Shown in pieces: positions 12,017 through 23,475 of a stretch of 64,000 nucleotides of DNA; positions within the stretch are counted from its first letter, which is position 1, and each line of letters opens with the position of its first letter. This DNA is from Luzula sylvatica (taxonomy: Eukaryota > Streptophyta > Magnoliopsida > Poales > Juncaceae). The translations under genes and the position numbers were made by a program. The DNA is taken from assembly GCA_946800325.1 (NCBI GenBank), contig OX326959.1:8514501-8578500 (forward strand). The letters run 5' to 3'. The notes under the pieces are model-generated. The model was not told the origin of the DNA. It searched no databases and saw nothing but the letters and a program-made list of their open reading frames with translations.

Positions 12017-12767
12017 TTTGATAAACGGGTTTTCGATCGCTTTTTAATTTGAGATATCGTTGTATGTGAAAACCAATTCAATCAACAAGTTTGGAAATAT
12101 ATGTGTATAGTGGAAATATGAAAGTTCGTTCCGCGAGGAGTATATGCGTCGAATAATGAATCAAAACAAGCAAAAATGAAAAGGGCAGAAACTTTTCCAC
12201 AGAGAGCTATTGCGTCAAAATATGATTAAGATTCAGATCATTAAAATAAATATTTCGAAGTTTCCAAAATTAATGAAAATTATTCTACAGAGAGGTCTGA
12301 ATGTTATCAAATTTATCCTAAAATTTCAAACAATTTGGACAAAGGAATAAAAAGTTATTAACGAATTACAATCAGGTCTGTGAAAAACAGTCCCCTGGAA
12401 ACAGCAGGTTTTCAGTTTAGGTGACAGTATTCAAAAATTCATATCAATTCGAATATTTCATGAAATTCTATGATTCAAAAAGTTCCCGAAACTAGAAATC
12501 AAGATCTAGGCAGAACAAAAAGAGAACAAAAATATCACACAAAAAGAGCAAATTATCACACAAAGAGAGCAAAAGATCGATTGCAAGAAACAAGATTTCA
12601 GCAAGAACTAGATTCAAACAAGGGTTTCTTTACACAACTTCAAAACAATCATTCAACATACAAGAAATTCAAGATAGAAAAGAATACACCTAGATTGAGT
12701 AAAGAAAAGCTTCAACGCGTCAAGAAGAGCCTCCTTTTCCTCGCTAGTGTTGTCGCTCAATTGACCA

Positions 12768-13035
12768 CCGAAAGGAGAATGCTCCGAGTCACGGCAAGCT
12801 TGCTTCGTTGGTCACCGAAAGGAAAGAATCCTCAAGTCACGGACTCACTAGATGAAAGGTCACCAAAAGGAGAGGCTCCGAGTCATGGTTGACACCTTCA
12901 CTAAGCTCCGAAAGAGGAAACCACCCAGTCACAGTCTCAACACAACTCCACAAGTCCCGAAAGGAGAAAATCCCCGAGTCACGGTTAGTCTCGAGAAAGG
13001 TCGATTCGCCGAAAGGAAGGATGTCCAAGTCACGG
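12768..13035 (-). repeat. Six-copy degenerate 48-bp repeat in the A1 LTR
   Basis: On the + strand the unit is CCGAAAGGA, 7-10 nt, then (C)AAGTCACGG or CGAGTCACGG. Starts are at 12768, 12815, 12863, 12908, 12957 and 13009, so spacing is 45-52 bp. It lies downstream of the TATA box, in the expected R/U5 part. Families B, A2 and C lack it and have other motif clusters there. The other LTRs carry it at 17001, 21232, 25460 and 29693. Confidence 0.85.
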
Positions 13036-13176
13036 TCGAATCTCCCGAACAATCGAGTAGGATCTTGAATGGTTCTTGATGTTCTTGAAAGTTCTTGGAA
13101 GTGCTTAGAGAGAGAGAGAGAGAGAGAAAGGGGGGAGGGAAGAAGAAGCAATCTCTGCCCAAGGGCCTTGGGGTCT

Positions 13177-13184
13177 TATTTATA
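13177..13184 (-). promoter_or_regulatory. TATA box, A1 LTR 1
   Basis: The element strand reads CACTATAAATAAGACCCC. The same TATAAATA-GACC context is found in families B and C. It is the probable start signal for the element transcript. Confidence 0.75.
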
Positions 13185-13358
13185 GTGTCCTTGGGGATTT
13201 CCCATTGGCCGAGAGATGGGTGAGAGGATTGAGGGTAGTTGGGGATGGTAGGTGAGGTTGGTGGGGCTGTAGAGTGGCAATTGTGTGAGTGGTTTTCGAG
13301 TAGAGTTTGGTGTAATGTCTTTTGTTGATGATTATTTGCCTTCTCCTTCACACGTGTA

Positions 13359-13383
13359 CCGAATTGGTCGGTATGATATATCG
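13359..13383 (-). promoter_or_regulatory. Conserved 25-bp U3 block, A1 LTR 1
   Basis: On the element strand it is CGATATAT-N5-CGA-N5-TCGG, about 180 bp upstream of the TATA box. The pattern also occurs in LTR families A2, B and C, although the flanking sequence has diverged. Further A1 copies are at 17592, 21823, 26051 and 30284. It is a candidate enhancer or protein-binding site (inference). Confidence 0.55.
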
Positions 13384-13593
13384 ATTTTAATGGCGCGAGG
13401 AGACGAAGGAAACTACACTCTTGGATTGCCGAGAATTCCCACCTAAAACCTGTAATTAAGCAATAAAACACACTTAGTGAAGAAATATTCTTGTTATCTC
13501 AAATATGAACAATTGTATATATAAAGTTGAGATTCAAAAGGGCTAAAATCCCCAAATTAGCTATCAAAAAGGTGCTTTATTTTCCTCTTATCA

Positions 13594-13607
13594 AATACCC
13601 CCACACT
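13594..13607 (-). other. Polypurine tract next to A1 LTR 1
   Basis: The element strand reads AGTGTGGGGGTATT and directly abuts the LTR start TGATAAG. The same tract precedes the family B LTR at 57815-57829. Confidence 0.85.
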
Positions 13608-14288
13608 TAAACCCTTGATCGTCCTCGATCAATTGGAGAATTATATCACAAAACAAAGAATCGCAGTAGATTTTGTTGAAGTTGTATTCGTTATTTAAAA
13701 ACTCATTTCATGAATCAAATGGTTCACTCTCATTTCATCAAGTTCACTAGTATTTAGAATGATATTGGTCTTTTCATTATTAGATCTCGAAATTAACTCG
13801 AAATTTCATAAGAGTTTTTCATGACACTCGATCTCAAGCGGTAAGAGCGACTTAAACGTTTTTACTTCGAATTTCTTCGCTCCACAATCTCAAAAGAACT
13901 CAATTCGAAAGCTATTATCGGGCCAAAATTTCCCGTTTTGCTAGATGATCTTAAATGCAAGTTATTCATTTTAAAACACGTTTGGTACAATGGTACAAGG
14001 TTCATACCCGTTTTCGATCAATTTCCCCGCTCATTCGTTTTCTTTTCTCTCTTTGGAAGTCTTTAACCGAACGCCCCACTACACCGAAATGCAATGAGGT
14101 TACTCTCGGTGTTGTCTTTTGACCTTCATCTTTTCTCACTTAGTTTTTTTTTTTCTTTTTCTTTTTCTTCTTTTTTTTTCTTTTTTTTTTTTTTTTTTGG
14201 AAGTCTTTAACCGAAAGCCCCACTACACCGAAATGCAATGAGGTTACTCTCGGTGTTGTCTTTTGACCTTCATCTTTTCTCACTTATA

Positions 14289-14324
<36 letters not shown>

Positions 14325-14863
14325 TCTTTTTGAACGAGCGGGTATATTTGATCTACTAACGGGTCCCCACAAACGGTTATTTCATAGTGCAATTGGTCAT
14401 ATTTTAAATCTAGCAAAACGTACTTTAACGGCCACGCTAAGAACTTTACTCATAAGTCCCATATTAATTACGTGTTCGAAAATCGAGTTAAAACGTATCG
14501 CATGAACCGCGCATCGATCAAGTGTCTCAAACTCGTGAAATTTGAAACAATAGGGCTGGAATCCCCGAATAGATCTCTTCAAAATCATAACCAAATCCTT
14601 TAAAATATTTTGCAAACTTTTAGTTTTGAGAGCGAAATTCAGAGTTAAATGAAATTTTGTTTTAAAAACGACGATTTAGTTCAATTCAGTGGAGAAAAAT
14701 CTTTTATTGCAATTTAGAGTTGTTTTGTGATTAGCAATGCTCCCAGATTTAAGTGGATACTTTTTATAAAAATTTTTTTTTTTTTTTTTAATGTTTTTTA
14801 ATTTTCAATTTTCCCAGATTTTTTTAATTTTTAATTGGGCTCATACAGGTCAAAGATTGTATG

Positions 14864-14881
14864 TTACCCCCCCACACTTAG
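14864..14881 (-). other. Second polypurine-tract-like motif, copy 2
   Basis: The sequence and position relative to the ORF are the same as at 10631-10648. Confidence 0.6.
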
Positions 14882-15016
14882 AGATTACTTGTCCTCAAGT
14901 ATAAAAAATCAAAAATTTCAAAAAGAGGGATAATAGAGAGATACAACCTTTGATGCGTGGGCGTGCCTCCCTCGCTAGCGCTCTCGTTTGTGGTCTCGAG
15001 CTCGACCATGCCGATG

Positions 15017-16096
15017 TTATCCTCCTTCAAAATTAAACGAAGCGCTCACATGGATCGCTACTTTTCGACCGCCTCGAAATACTCCCTTTGAGATGTTGGA
15101 GATGAGAGAATTCGGCGCTTGTATAACTCGTTTTGCATATGTCGAAAGTGGCGTAAATATCTTCTCTATTTCGCTTCGGATTTTTCGAGTTGCTTCATCG
15201 CTTGGAGTTTGATGAAGAGGAGTAGTGAGAGGCGTGAGTGTCTCGATTGTATTTGATTTCCTTGATAAATCTACACAAGGTGAAATTCTATCATGAGAAG
15301 CATCATAGTTCTTAATCGAATTTAAATTGATGATATATGGAAAGAATTCACCTTGAAGAATTGTAGATTTCTTTTCTTGCTCGTTTTCATCGATTGGAGT
15401 GATTTGAACCGTCTTTTGGAGAGTCGAATCCAATGACACCTTTTCTTCTTCAATGATCGTTCCAATGCTTTCATCGAATCCCCCCATACTTGAACTCTTG
15501 TCGTTTTCAATCTCCATGTTCTCCTCATTTGAATCCCTTAACTCGAGGCGAATTGATCTTATCGTTTGTTTTATTTCTTGTTTCAAATCTTCAAGACCTT
15601 GATTCAATCCTCCAAATTGTTGTTTTATCATCGCCGTCATTTCCTCCATCATTTGTTTAAATTCTTGGTTTGGATTTTCGTTTTGGGATTGAAATGGGTG
15701 ATCTTGGTATTCAAATTTGTGTTGAGATTCGAGTTCATTTTGAGAAGGTTCGTATATGGGGTTTGAGTACATGGGGTTTGAGTAGTTGTTAGCGGTTTCG
15801 GCATAGGATTGTGTCTCATAACCCCATGGGGATTCGTTTTCGTATTGGCGAGCTTCGTAGACGGAATTTTGATAAAGGGTCTCGGTGTGTGATTCATAAT
15901 TTTGATTTGAGGGTGAACTCGAGAGCCAACCGAGCCTTCGTTCTTCTTCTCTATCTTTCCTTTCTTCCATTTCTTCGCATTCTTGAAATTGTAGCTCGAG
16001 AATCTCTTGATTTGTCATGGAGTCCGGATATCCTTTTGCGGCTCTACTGAGACGTATTAACTCCCGAAGCGATTTTGGTTTTTCTTGATGATCCAT
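15017..16096 (-). CDS. Gag-like protein of A1, copy 2
   Basis: The translation (359 aa) is identical to the ORF at 10784-11863. Unlike copy 1, this ORF sits in a complete unit with LTRs and a polypurine tract on the correct sides. Its TATA box is in LTR 2. Function is inferred only from resemblance to Athila Gag ends. Confidence 0.72.
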   Translation of the reverse strand: MDHQEKPKSLRELIRLSRAAKGYPDSMTNQEILELQFQECEEMEERKDREEERRLGWLSSSPSNQNYESHTETLYQNSVYEARQYENESPWGYETQSYAETANNYSNPMYSNPIYEPSQNELESQHKFEYQDHPFQSQNENPNQEFKQMMEEMTAMIKQQFGGLNQGLEDLKQEIKQTIRSIRLELRDSNEENMEIENDKSSSMGGFDESIGTIIEEEKVSLDSTLQKTVQITPIDENEQEKKSTILQGEFFPYIINLNSIKNYDASHDRISPCVDLSRKSNTIETLTPLTTPLHQTPSDEATRKIRSEIEKIFTPLSTYAKRVIQAPNSLISNISKGVFRGGRKVAIHVSASFNFEGG

Positions 16097-16231
16097 CTTG
16101 CTCCACTTCGTGTACCTTGCAAGAATAGAAAATTTTCGAAATTAATGAAATATCAAGTTCAAATGTATCAAATCTATTAAAAATATCACTCGAGCTTGCA
16201 TGTTTGATTCAAAATTAGACTTAAACATTAC

Positions 16232-16249
16232 TCCCCGGCAGCGGCGCCA
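16232..16249 (-). other. Primer binding site, A1 copy 2
   Basis: The tRNA-Asp-type 18-mer is identical to that of copy 1. Confidence 0.88.
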
Positions 16250-16251
16250 TT

Positions 16252-17826
16252 TGATAAACGGGTTTTCGATCGCTTTTTAATTTGAGATATCGTTGTATGT
16301 GAAAACCAATTCAATCAACAAGTTTGGAAATATATGTGTATAGTGGAAATATGAAAGTTCGTTCCGCGAGGAGTATATGCGTCGAATAATGAATCAAAAC
16401 AAGCAAAAATGAAAAGGGCAGAAACTTTTCCACAGAGAGCTATTGCGTCAAAATATGATTAAGATTCAGATCATTAAAATAAATATTTCGAAGTTTCCAA
16501 AATTAATGAAAATTATTCTACAGAGAGGTCTGAATGTTATCAAATTTATCCTAAAATTTCAAACAATTTGGACAAAGGAATAAAAAGTTATTAACGAATT
16601 ACAATCAGGTCTGTGAAAAACAGTCCCCTGGAAACAGCAGGTTTTCAGTTTAGGTGACAGTATTCAAAAATTCATATCAATTCGAATATTTCATGAAATT
16701 CTATGATTCAAAAAGTTCCCGAAACTAGAAATCAAGATCTAGGCAGAACAAAAAGAGAACAAAAATATCACACAAAAAGAGCAAATTATCACACAAAGAG
16801 AGCAAAAGATCGATTGCAAGAAACAAGATTTCAGCAAGAACTAGATTCAAACAAGGGTTTCTTTACACAACTTCAAAACAATCATTCAACATACAAGAAA
16901 TTCAAGATAGAAAAGAATACACCTAGATTGAGTAAAGAAAAGCTTCAACGCGTCAAGAAGAGCCTCCTTTTCCTCGCTAGTGTTGTCGCTCAATTGACCA
17001 CCGAAAGGAGAATGCTCCGAGTCACGGCAAGCTTGCTTCGTTGGTCACCGAAAGGAAAGAATCCTCAAGTCACGGACTCACTAGATGAAAGGTCACCAAA
17101 AGGAGAGGCTCCGAGTCATGGTTGACACCTTCACTAAGCTCCGAAAGAGGAAACCACCCAGTCACAGTCTCAACACAACTCCACAAGTCCCGAAAGGAGA
17201 AAATCCCCGAGTCACGGTTAGTCTCGAGAAAGGTCGATTCGCCGAAAGGAAGGATGTCCAAGTCACGGTCGAATCTCCCGAACAATCGAGTAGGATCTTG
17301 AATGGTTCTTGATGTTCTTGAAAGTTCTTGGAAGTGCTTAGAGAGAGAGAGAGAGAGAGAAAGGGGGGAGGGAAGAAGAAGCAATCTCTGCCCAAGGGCC
17401 TTGGGGTCTTATTTATAGTGTCCTTGGGGATTTCCCATTGGCCGAGAGATGGGTGAGAGGATTGAGGGTAGTTGGGGATGGTAGGTGAGGTTGGTGGGGC
17501 TGTAGAGTGGCAATTGTGTGAGTGGTTTTCGAGTAGAGTTTGGTGTAATGTCTTTTGTTGATGATTATTTGCCTTCTCCTTCACACGTGTACCGAATTGG
17601 TCGGTATGATATATCGATTTTAATGGCGCGAGGAGACGAAGGAAACTACACTCTTGGATTGCCGAGAATTCCCACCTAAAACCTGTAATTAAGCAATAAA
17701 ACACACTTAGTGAAGAAATATTCTTGTTATCTCAAATATGAACAATTGTATATATAAAGTTGAGATTCAAAAGGGCTAAAATCCCCAAATTAGCTATCAA
17801 AAAGGTGCTTTATTTTCCTCTTATCA
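16252..17826 (-). repeat. A1 LTR 2 (shared)
   Basis: Length is 1575 bp, with TGAT/ATCA ends. It is flanked by the primer site at 16249 and the polypurine tract at 17827. I saw no base difference from LTR 1 when reading by eye. Confidence 0.92.
17410..17417 (-). promoter_or_regulatory. TATA box, A1 LTR 2
   Basis: TATAAATA on the element strand, in the same GACCCC context as LTR 1. Confidence 0.75.
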
Positions 17827-17840
17827 AATACCCCCACACT
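17827..17840 (-). other. Polypurine tract next to A1 LTR 2
   Basis: AGTGTGGGGGTATT on the element strand, abutting the LTR. Confidence 0.85.
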
Positions 17841-18521
17841 TAAACCCTTGATCGTCCTCGATCAATTGGAGAATTATATCACAAAACAAAGAATCGCAGT
17901 AGATTTTGTTGAAGTTGTATTCGTTATTTAAAAACTCATTTCATGAATCAAATGGTTCACTCTCATTTCATCAAGTTCACTAGTATTTAGAATGATATTG
18001 GTCTTTTCATTATTAGATCTCGAAATTAACTCGAAATTTCATAAGAGTTTTTCATGACACTCGATCTCAAGCGGTAAGAGCGACTTAAACGTTTTTACTT
18101 CGAATTTCTTCGCTCCACAATCTCAAAAGAACTCAATTCGAAAGCTATTATCGGGCCAAAATTTCCCGTTTTGCTAGATGATCTTAAATGCAAGTTATTC
18201 ATTTTAAAACACGTTTGGTACAATGGTACAAGGTTCATACCCGTTTTCGATCAATTTCCCCGCTCATTCGTTTTCTTTTCTCTCTTTGGAAGTCTTTAAC
18301 CGAACGCCCCACTACACCGAAATGCAATGAGGTTACTCTCGGTGTTGTCTTTTGACCTTCATCTTTTCTCACTTAGTTTTTTTTTTTCTTTTTCTTTTTC
18401 TTCTTTTTTTTTCTTTTTTTTTTTTTTTTTTGGAAGTCTTTAACCGAAAGCCCCACTACACCGAAATGCAATGAGGTTACTCTCGGTGTTGTCTTTTGAC
18501 CTTCATCTTTTCTCACTTATA

Positions 18522-18556
<35 letters not shown>

Positions 18557-19094
18557 CTTTTTGAACGAGCGGGTATATTTGATCTACTAACGGGTCCCCA
18601 CAAACGGTTATTTCATAGTGCAATTGGTCATATTTTAAATCTAGCAAAACGTACTTTAACGGCCACGCTAAGAACTTTACTCATAAGTCCCATATTAATT
18701 ACGTGTTCGAAAATCGAGTTAAAACGTATCGCATGAACCGCGCATCGATCAAGTGTCTCAAACTCGTGAAATTTGAAACAATAGGGCTGGAATCCCCGAA
18801 TAGATCTCTTCAAAATCATAACCAAATCCTTTAAAATATTTTGCAAACTTTTAGTTTTGAGAGCGAAATTCAGAGTTAAATGAAATTTTGTTTTAAAAAC
18901 GACGATTTAGTTCAATTCAGTGGAGAAAAATCTTTTATTGCAATTTAGAGTTGTTTTGTGATTAGCAATGCTCCCAGATTTAAGTGGATACTTTTTATAA
19001 AATTTTTTTTTTTTTTTTTTAATGTTTTTTAATTTTCAATTTTCCCAGATTTTTTTAATTTTTAATTGGGCTCATACAGGTCAAAGATTGTATG

Positions 19095-19112
19095 TTACCC
19101 CCCCACACTTAG
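19095..19112 (-). other. Second polypurine-tract-like motif, copy 3
   Basis: CTAAGTGTGGGGGGGTAA on the element strand, downstream of the ORF stop. Confidence 0.6.
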
Positions 19113-19247
19113 AGATTACTTGTCCTCAAGTATAAAAAATCAAAAATTTCAAAAAGAGGGATAATAGAGAGATACAACCTTTGATGCGTGGGCGTGCCTC
19201 CCTCGCTAGCGCTCTCGTTTGTGGTCTCGAGCTCGACCATGCCGATG

Positions 19248-20327
19248 TTATCCTCCTTCAAAATTAAACGAAGCGCTCACATGGATCGCTACTTTTCGAC
19301 CGCCTCGAAATACTCCCTTTGAGATGTTGGAGATGAGAGAATTCGGCGCTTGTATAACTCGTTTTGCATATGTCGAAAGTGGCGTAAATATCTTCTCTAT
19401 TTCGCTTCGGATTTTTCGAGTTGCTTCATCGCTTGGAGTTTGATGAAGAGGAGTAGTGAGAGGCGTGAGTGTCTCGATTGTATTTGATTTCCTTGATAAA
19501 TCTACACAAGGTGAAATTCTATCATGAGAAGCATCATAGTTCTTAATCGAATTTAAATTGATGATATATGGAAAGAATTCACCTTGAAGAATTGTAGATT
19601 TCTTTTCTTGCTCGTTTTCATCGATTGGAGTGATTTGAACCGTCTTTTGGAGAGTCGAATCCAATGACACCTTTTCTTCTTCAATGATCGTTCCAATGCT
19701 TTCATCGAATCCCCCCATACTTGAACTCTTGTCGTTTTCAATCTCCATGTTCTCCTCATTTGAATCCCTTAACTCGAGGCGAATTGATCTTATCGTTTGT
19801 TTTATTTCTTGTTTCAAATCTTCAAGACCTTGATTCAATCCTCCAAATTGTTGTTTTATCATCGCCGTCATTTCCTCCATCATTTGTTTAAATTCTTGGT
19901 TTGGATTTTCGTTTTGGGATTGAAATGGGTGATCTTGGTATTCAAATTTGTGTTGAGATTCGAGTTCATTTTGAGAAGGTTCGTATATGGGGTTTGAGTA
20001 CATGGGGTTTGAGTAGTTGTTAGCGGTTTCGGCATAGGATTGTGTCTCATAACCCCATGGGGATTCGTTTTCGTATTGGCGAGCTTCGTAGACGGAATTT
20101 TGATAAAGGGTCTCGGTGTGTGATTCATAATTTTGATTTGAGGGTGAACTCGAGAGCCAACCGAGCCTTCGTTCTTCTTCTCTATCTTTCCTTTCTTCCA
20201 TTTCTTCGCATTCTTGAAATTGTAGCTCGAGAATCTCTTGATTTGTCATGGAGTCCGGATATCCTTTTGCGGCTCTACTGAGACGTATTAACTCCCGAAG
20301 CGATTTTGGTTTTTCTTGATGATCCAT
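19248..20327 (-). CDS. Gag-like protein of A1, copy 3
   Basis: A 359-codon ORF with the same protein as copies 1 and 2. No pol frame follows within this complete unit. Confidence 0.72.
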   Translation of the reverse strand: MDHQEKPKSLRELIRLSRAAKGYPDSMTNQEILELQFQECEEMEERKDREEERRLGWLSSSPSNQNYESHTETLYQNSVYEARQYENESPWGYETQSYAETANNYSNPMYSNPIYEPSQNELESQHKFEYQDHPFQSQNENPNQEFKQMMEEMTAMIKQQFGGLNQGLEDLKQEIKQTIRSIRLELRDSNEENMEIENDKSSSMGGFDESIGTIIEEEKVSLDSTLQKTVQITPIDENEQEKKSTILQGEFFPYIINLNSIKNYDASHDRISPCVDLSRKSNTIETLTPLTTPLHQTPSDEATRKIRSEIEKIFTPLSTYAKRVIQAPNSLISNISKGVFRGGRKVAIHVSASFNFEGG

Positions 20328-20462
20328 CTTGCTCCACTTCGTGTACCTTGCAAGAATAGAAAATTTTCGAAATTAATGAAATATCAAGTTCAAATGTATC
20401 AAATCTATTAAAAATATCACTCGAGCTTGCATGTTTGATTCAAAATTAGACTTAAACATTAC

Positions 20463-20480
20463 TCCCCGGCAGCGGCGCCA
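20463..20480 (-). other. Primer binding site, A1 copy 3
   Basis: An identical tRNA-Asp-type 18-mer, two bases from the LTR. Confidence 0.88.
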
Positions 20481-20482
20481 TT

Positions 20483-22057
20483 TGATAAACGGGTTTTCGA
20501 TCGCTTTTTAATTTGAGATATCGTTGTATGTGAAAACCAATTCAATCAACAAGTTTGGAAATATATGTGTATAGTGGAAATATGAAAGTTCGTTCCGCGA
20601 GGAGTATATGCGTCGAATAATGAATCAAAACAAGCAAAAATGAAAAGGGCAGAAACTTTTCCACAGAGAGCTATTGCGTCAAAATATGATTAAGATTCAG
20701 ATCATTAAAATAAATATTTCGAAGTTTCCAAAATTAATGAAAATTATTCTACAGAGAGGTCTGAATGTTATCAAATTTATCCTAAAATTTCAAACAATTT
20801 GGACAAAGGAATAAAAAGTTATTAACGAATTACAATCAGGTCTGTGAAAAACAGTCCCCTGGAAACAGCAGGTTTTCAGTTTAGGTGACAGTATTCAAAA
20901 ATTCATATCAATTCGAATATTTCATGAAATTCTATGATTCAAAAAGTTCCCGAAACTAGAAATCAAGATCTAGGCAGAACAAAAAGAGAACAAAAATATC
21001 ACACAAAAAGAGCAAATTATCACACAAAGAGAGCAAAAGATCGATTGCAAGAAACAAGATTTCAGCAAGAACTAGATTCAAACAAGGGTTTCTTTACACA
21101 ACTTCAAAACAATCATTCAACATACAAGAAATTCAAGATAGAAAAGAATACACCTAGATTGAGTAAAGAAAAGCTTCAACGCGTCAAGAAGAGCCTCCTT
21201 TTCCTCGCTAGTGTTGTCGCTCAATTGACCACCGAAAGGAGAATGCTCCGAGTCACGGCAAGCTTGCTTCGTTGGTCACCGAAAGGAAAGAATCCTCAAG
21301 TCACGGACTCACTAGATGAAAGGTCACCAAAAGGAGAGGCTCCGAGTCATGGTTGACACCTTCACTAAGCTCCGAAAGAGGAAACCACCCAGTCACAGTC
21401 TCAACACAACTCCACAAGTCCCGAAAGGAGAAAATCCCCGAGTCACGGTTAGTCTCGAGAAAGGTCGATTCGCCGAAAGGAAGGATGTCCAAGTCACGGT
21501 CGAATCTCCCGAACAATCGAGTAGGATCTTGAATGGTTCTTGATGTTCTTGAAAGTTCTTGGAAGTGCTTAGAGAGAGAGAGAGAGAGAGAAAGGGGGGA
21601 GGGAAGAAGAAGCAATCTCTGCCCAAGGGCCTTGGGGTCTTATTTATAGTGTCCTTGGGGATTTCCCATTGGCCGAGAGATGGGTGAGAGGATTGAGGGT
21701 AGTTGGGGATGGTAGGTGAGGTTGGTGGGGCTGTAGAGTGGCAATTGTGTGAGTGGTTTTCGAGTAGAGTTTGGTGTAATGTCTTTTGTTGATGATTATT
21801 TGCCTTCTCCTTCACACGTGTACCGAATTGGTCGGTATGATATATCGATTTTAATGGCGCGAGGAGACGAAGGAAACTACACTCTTGGATTGCCGAGAAT
21901 TCCCACCTAAAACCTGTAATTAAGCAATAAAACACACTTAGTGAAGAAATATTCTTGTTATCTCAAATATGAACAATTGTATATATAAAGTTGAGATTCA
22001 AAAGGGCTAAAATCCCCAAATTAGCTATCAAAAAGGTGCTTTATTTTCCTCTTATCA
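20483..22057 (-). repeat. A1 LTR 3 (shared)
   Basis: A 1575-bp LTR between the primer site (20480) and the polypurine tract (22058). The 48-bp motif cluster begins at 21232. Confidence 0.92.
21641..21648 (-). promoter_or_regulatory. TATA box, A1 LTR 3
   Basis: TATAAATA on the element strand. Confidence 0.75.
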
Positions 22058-22071
22058 AATACCCCCACACT
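22058..22071 (-). other. Polypurine tract next to A1 LTR 3
   Basis: AGTGTGGGGGTATT on the element strand, abutting the LTR. Confidence 0.85.
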
Positions 22072-22751
22072 TAAACCCTTGATCGTCCTCGATCAATTGG
22101 AGAATTATATCACAAAACAAAGAATCGCAGTAGATTTTGTTGAAGTTGTATTCGTTATTTAAAAACTCATTTCATGAATCAAATGGTTCACTCTCATTTC
22201 ATCAAGTTCACTAGTATTTAGAATGATATTGGTCTTTTCATTATTAGATCTCAAAATTAACTCGAAATTTCATAAGAGTTTTTCATGACACTCGATCTCA
22301 AGCGGTAAGAGCGACTTAAACGTTTTTACTTCGAATTTCTTCGCTCCACAATCTCAAAAGAACTCAATTCGAAAGCTATTATCGGGCCAAAATTTCCCGT
22401 TTTGCTAGATGATCTTAAATGCAAGTTATTCATTTTAAAACACGTTTGGTACAATGGTACAAGGTTCATACCCGTTTTCGATCAATTTCCCCGCTCATTC
22501 GTTTTCTTTTCTCTCTTTGGAAGTCTTTAACCGAACGCCCCACTACACCGAAATGCAATGAGGTTACTCTCGGTGTTGTCTTTTGACCTTCATCTTTTCT
22601 CACTTAGTTTTTTTTTTCTTTTTCTTTTTCTTCTTTTTTTTTCTTTTTTTTTTTTTTTTTTGGAAGTCTTTAACCGAAAGCCCCACTACACCGAAATGCA
22701 ATGAGGTTACTCTCGGTGTTGTCTTTTGACCTTCATCTTTTCTCACTTATA

Positions 22752-22787
<36 letters not shown>

Positions 22788-23322
22788 CTTTTTGAACGAG
22801 CGGGTATATTTGATCTACTAACGGGTCCCCACAAACGGTTATTTCATAGTGCAATTGGTCATATTTTAAATCTAGCAAAACGTACTTTAACGGCCACGCT
22901 AAGAACTTTACTCATAAGTCCCATATTAATTACGTGTTCGAAAATCGAGTTAAAACGTATCGCATGAACCGCGCATCGATCAAGTGTCTCAAACTCGTGA
23001 AATTTGAAACAATAGGGCTGGAATCCCCGAATAGATCTCTTCAAAATCATAACCAAATCCTTTAAAATATTTTGCAAACTTTTAGTTTTGAGAGCGAAAT
23101 TCAGAGTTAAATGAAATTTTGTTTTAAAAACGACGATTTAGTTCAATTCAGTGGAGAAAAATCTTTTATTGCAATTTAGAGTTGTTTTGTGATTAGCAAT
23201 GCTCCCAGATTTAAGTGGATACTTTTTATAATTTTTTTTTTTTTTTTTAATGTTTTTTAATTTTCAATTTTCCCAGATTTTTTTAATTTTTAATTGGGCT
23301 CATACAGGTCAAAGATTGTATG

Positions 23323-23340
23323 TTACCCCCCCACACTTAG
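23323..23340 (-). other. Second polypurine-tract-like motif, copy 4
   Basis: CTAAGTGTGGGGGGGTAA on the element strand. Confidence 0.6.
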
Positions 23341-23475
23341 AGATTACTTGTCCTCAAGTATAAAAAATCAAAAATTTCAAAAAGAGGGATAATAGAGAGA
23401 TACAACCTTTGATGCGTGGGCGTGCCTCCCTCGCTAGCGCTCTCGTTTGTGGTCTCGAGCTCGACCATGCCGATG

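Larger units (their letters stand above)
9680..12018 (-). mobile_element. A1 internal region, copy 1 (3'-truncated)
   Basis: In element orientation this holds the primer site, a leader of about 135 bp, the 359-codon ORF, a polypurine-like motif and a non-coding 3' part. The last 317 bp before the LTR, including the true polypurine tract, are missing compared with copy 2. Copy-specific bases are G at 10240 and T at 10365 (T and C in the other four). The non-coding part contains long poly-T/pyrimidine tracts, which are purine-rich in the element sense. Confidence 0.9.
12019..13593 (-). repeat. A1 LTR 1 (1575 bp, shared between two units)
   Basis: The ends are TGATAAGAGG and TTTATCA on the element strand. 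A primer site adjoins at 12016 and a polypurine tract at 13594, so this LTR closes one unit and opens the next. In element order it contains the 25-bp CGATATAT block (13359-13383), the TATA box, a short CT tract (about 13107-13128 on +), a six-copy 48-bp motif and a U5 end related to families A2 and C. Long ORFs crossing it are treated as spurious. Confidence 0.92.
13594..16251 (-). mobile_element. A1 internal region, copy 2 (complete)
   Basis: This is a full internal region of 2658 bp, from primer site (16249) to polypurine tract (13594). Its 3' 250 bp resemble the family B 3' internal sequence (57580-57829), including a GATC-GGACGATCAAGG word. About 1.4 kb between ORF stop and LTR is non-coding. 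Confidence 0.92.
17827..20482 (-). mobile_element. A1 internal region, copy 3 (complete)
   Basis: Length is 2656 bp, two bases shorter than copy 2 because of T-tract length. It holds the primer site, one gag-like ORF, both polypurine motifs and the 144-bp-spaced duplication near 18286. Confidence 0.92.

Noticed and set aside
12470..12892. 140-codon + strand ORF in each A1 LTR
   Set aside because: It is antisense to the element and runs through the 48-bp repeat. No domain is recognisable.
12929..13471. 180-codon ORF on the minus strand of each A1 LTR (212 codons in LTR 5)
   Set aside because: It crosses the TATA box and the CT tract, encodes low-complexity Ser-Leu runs, and has no homologous intact frame in A2 over the same length.
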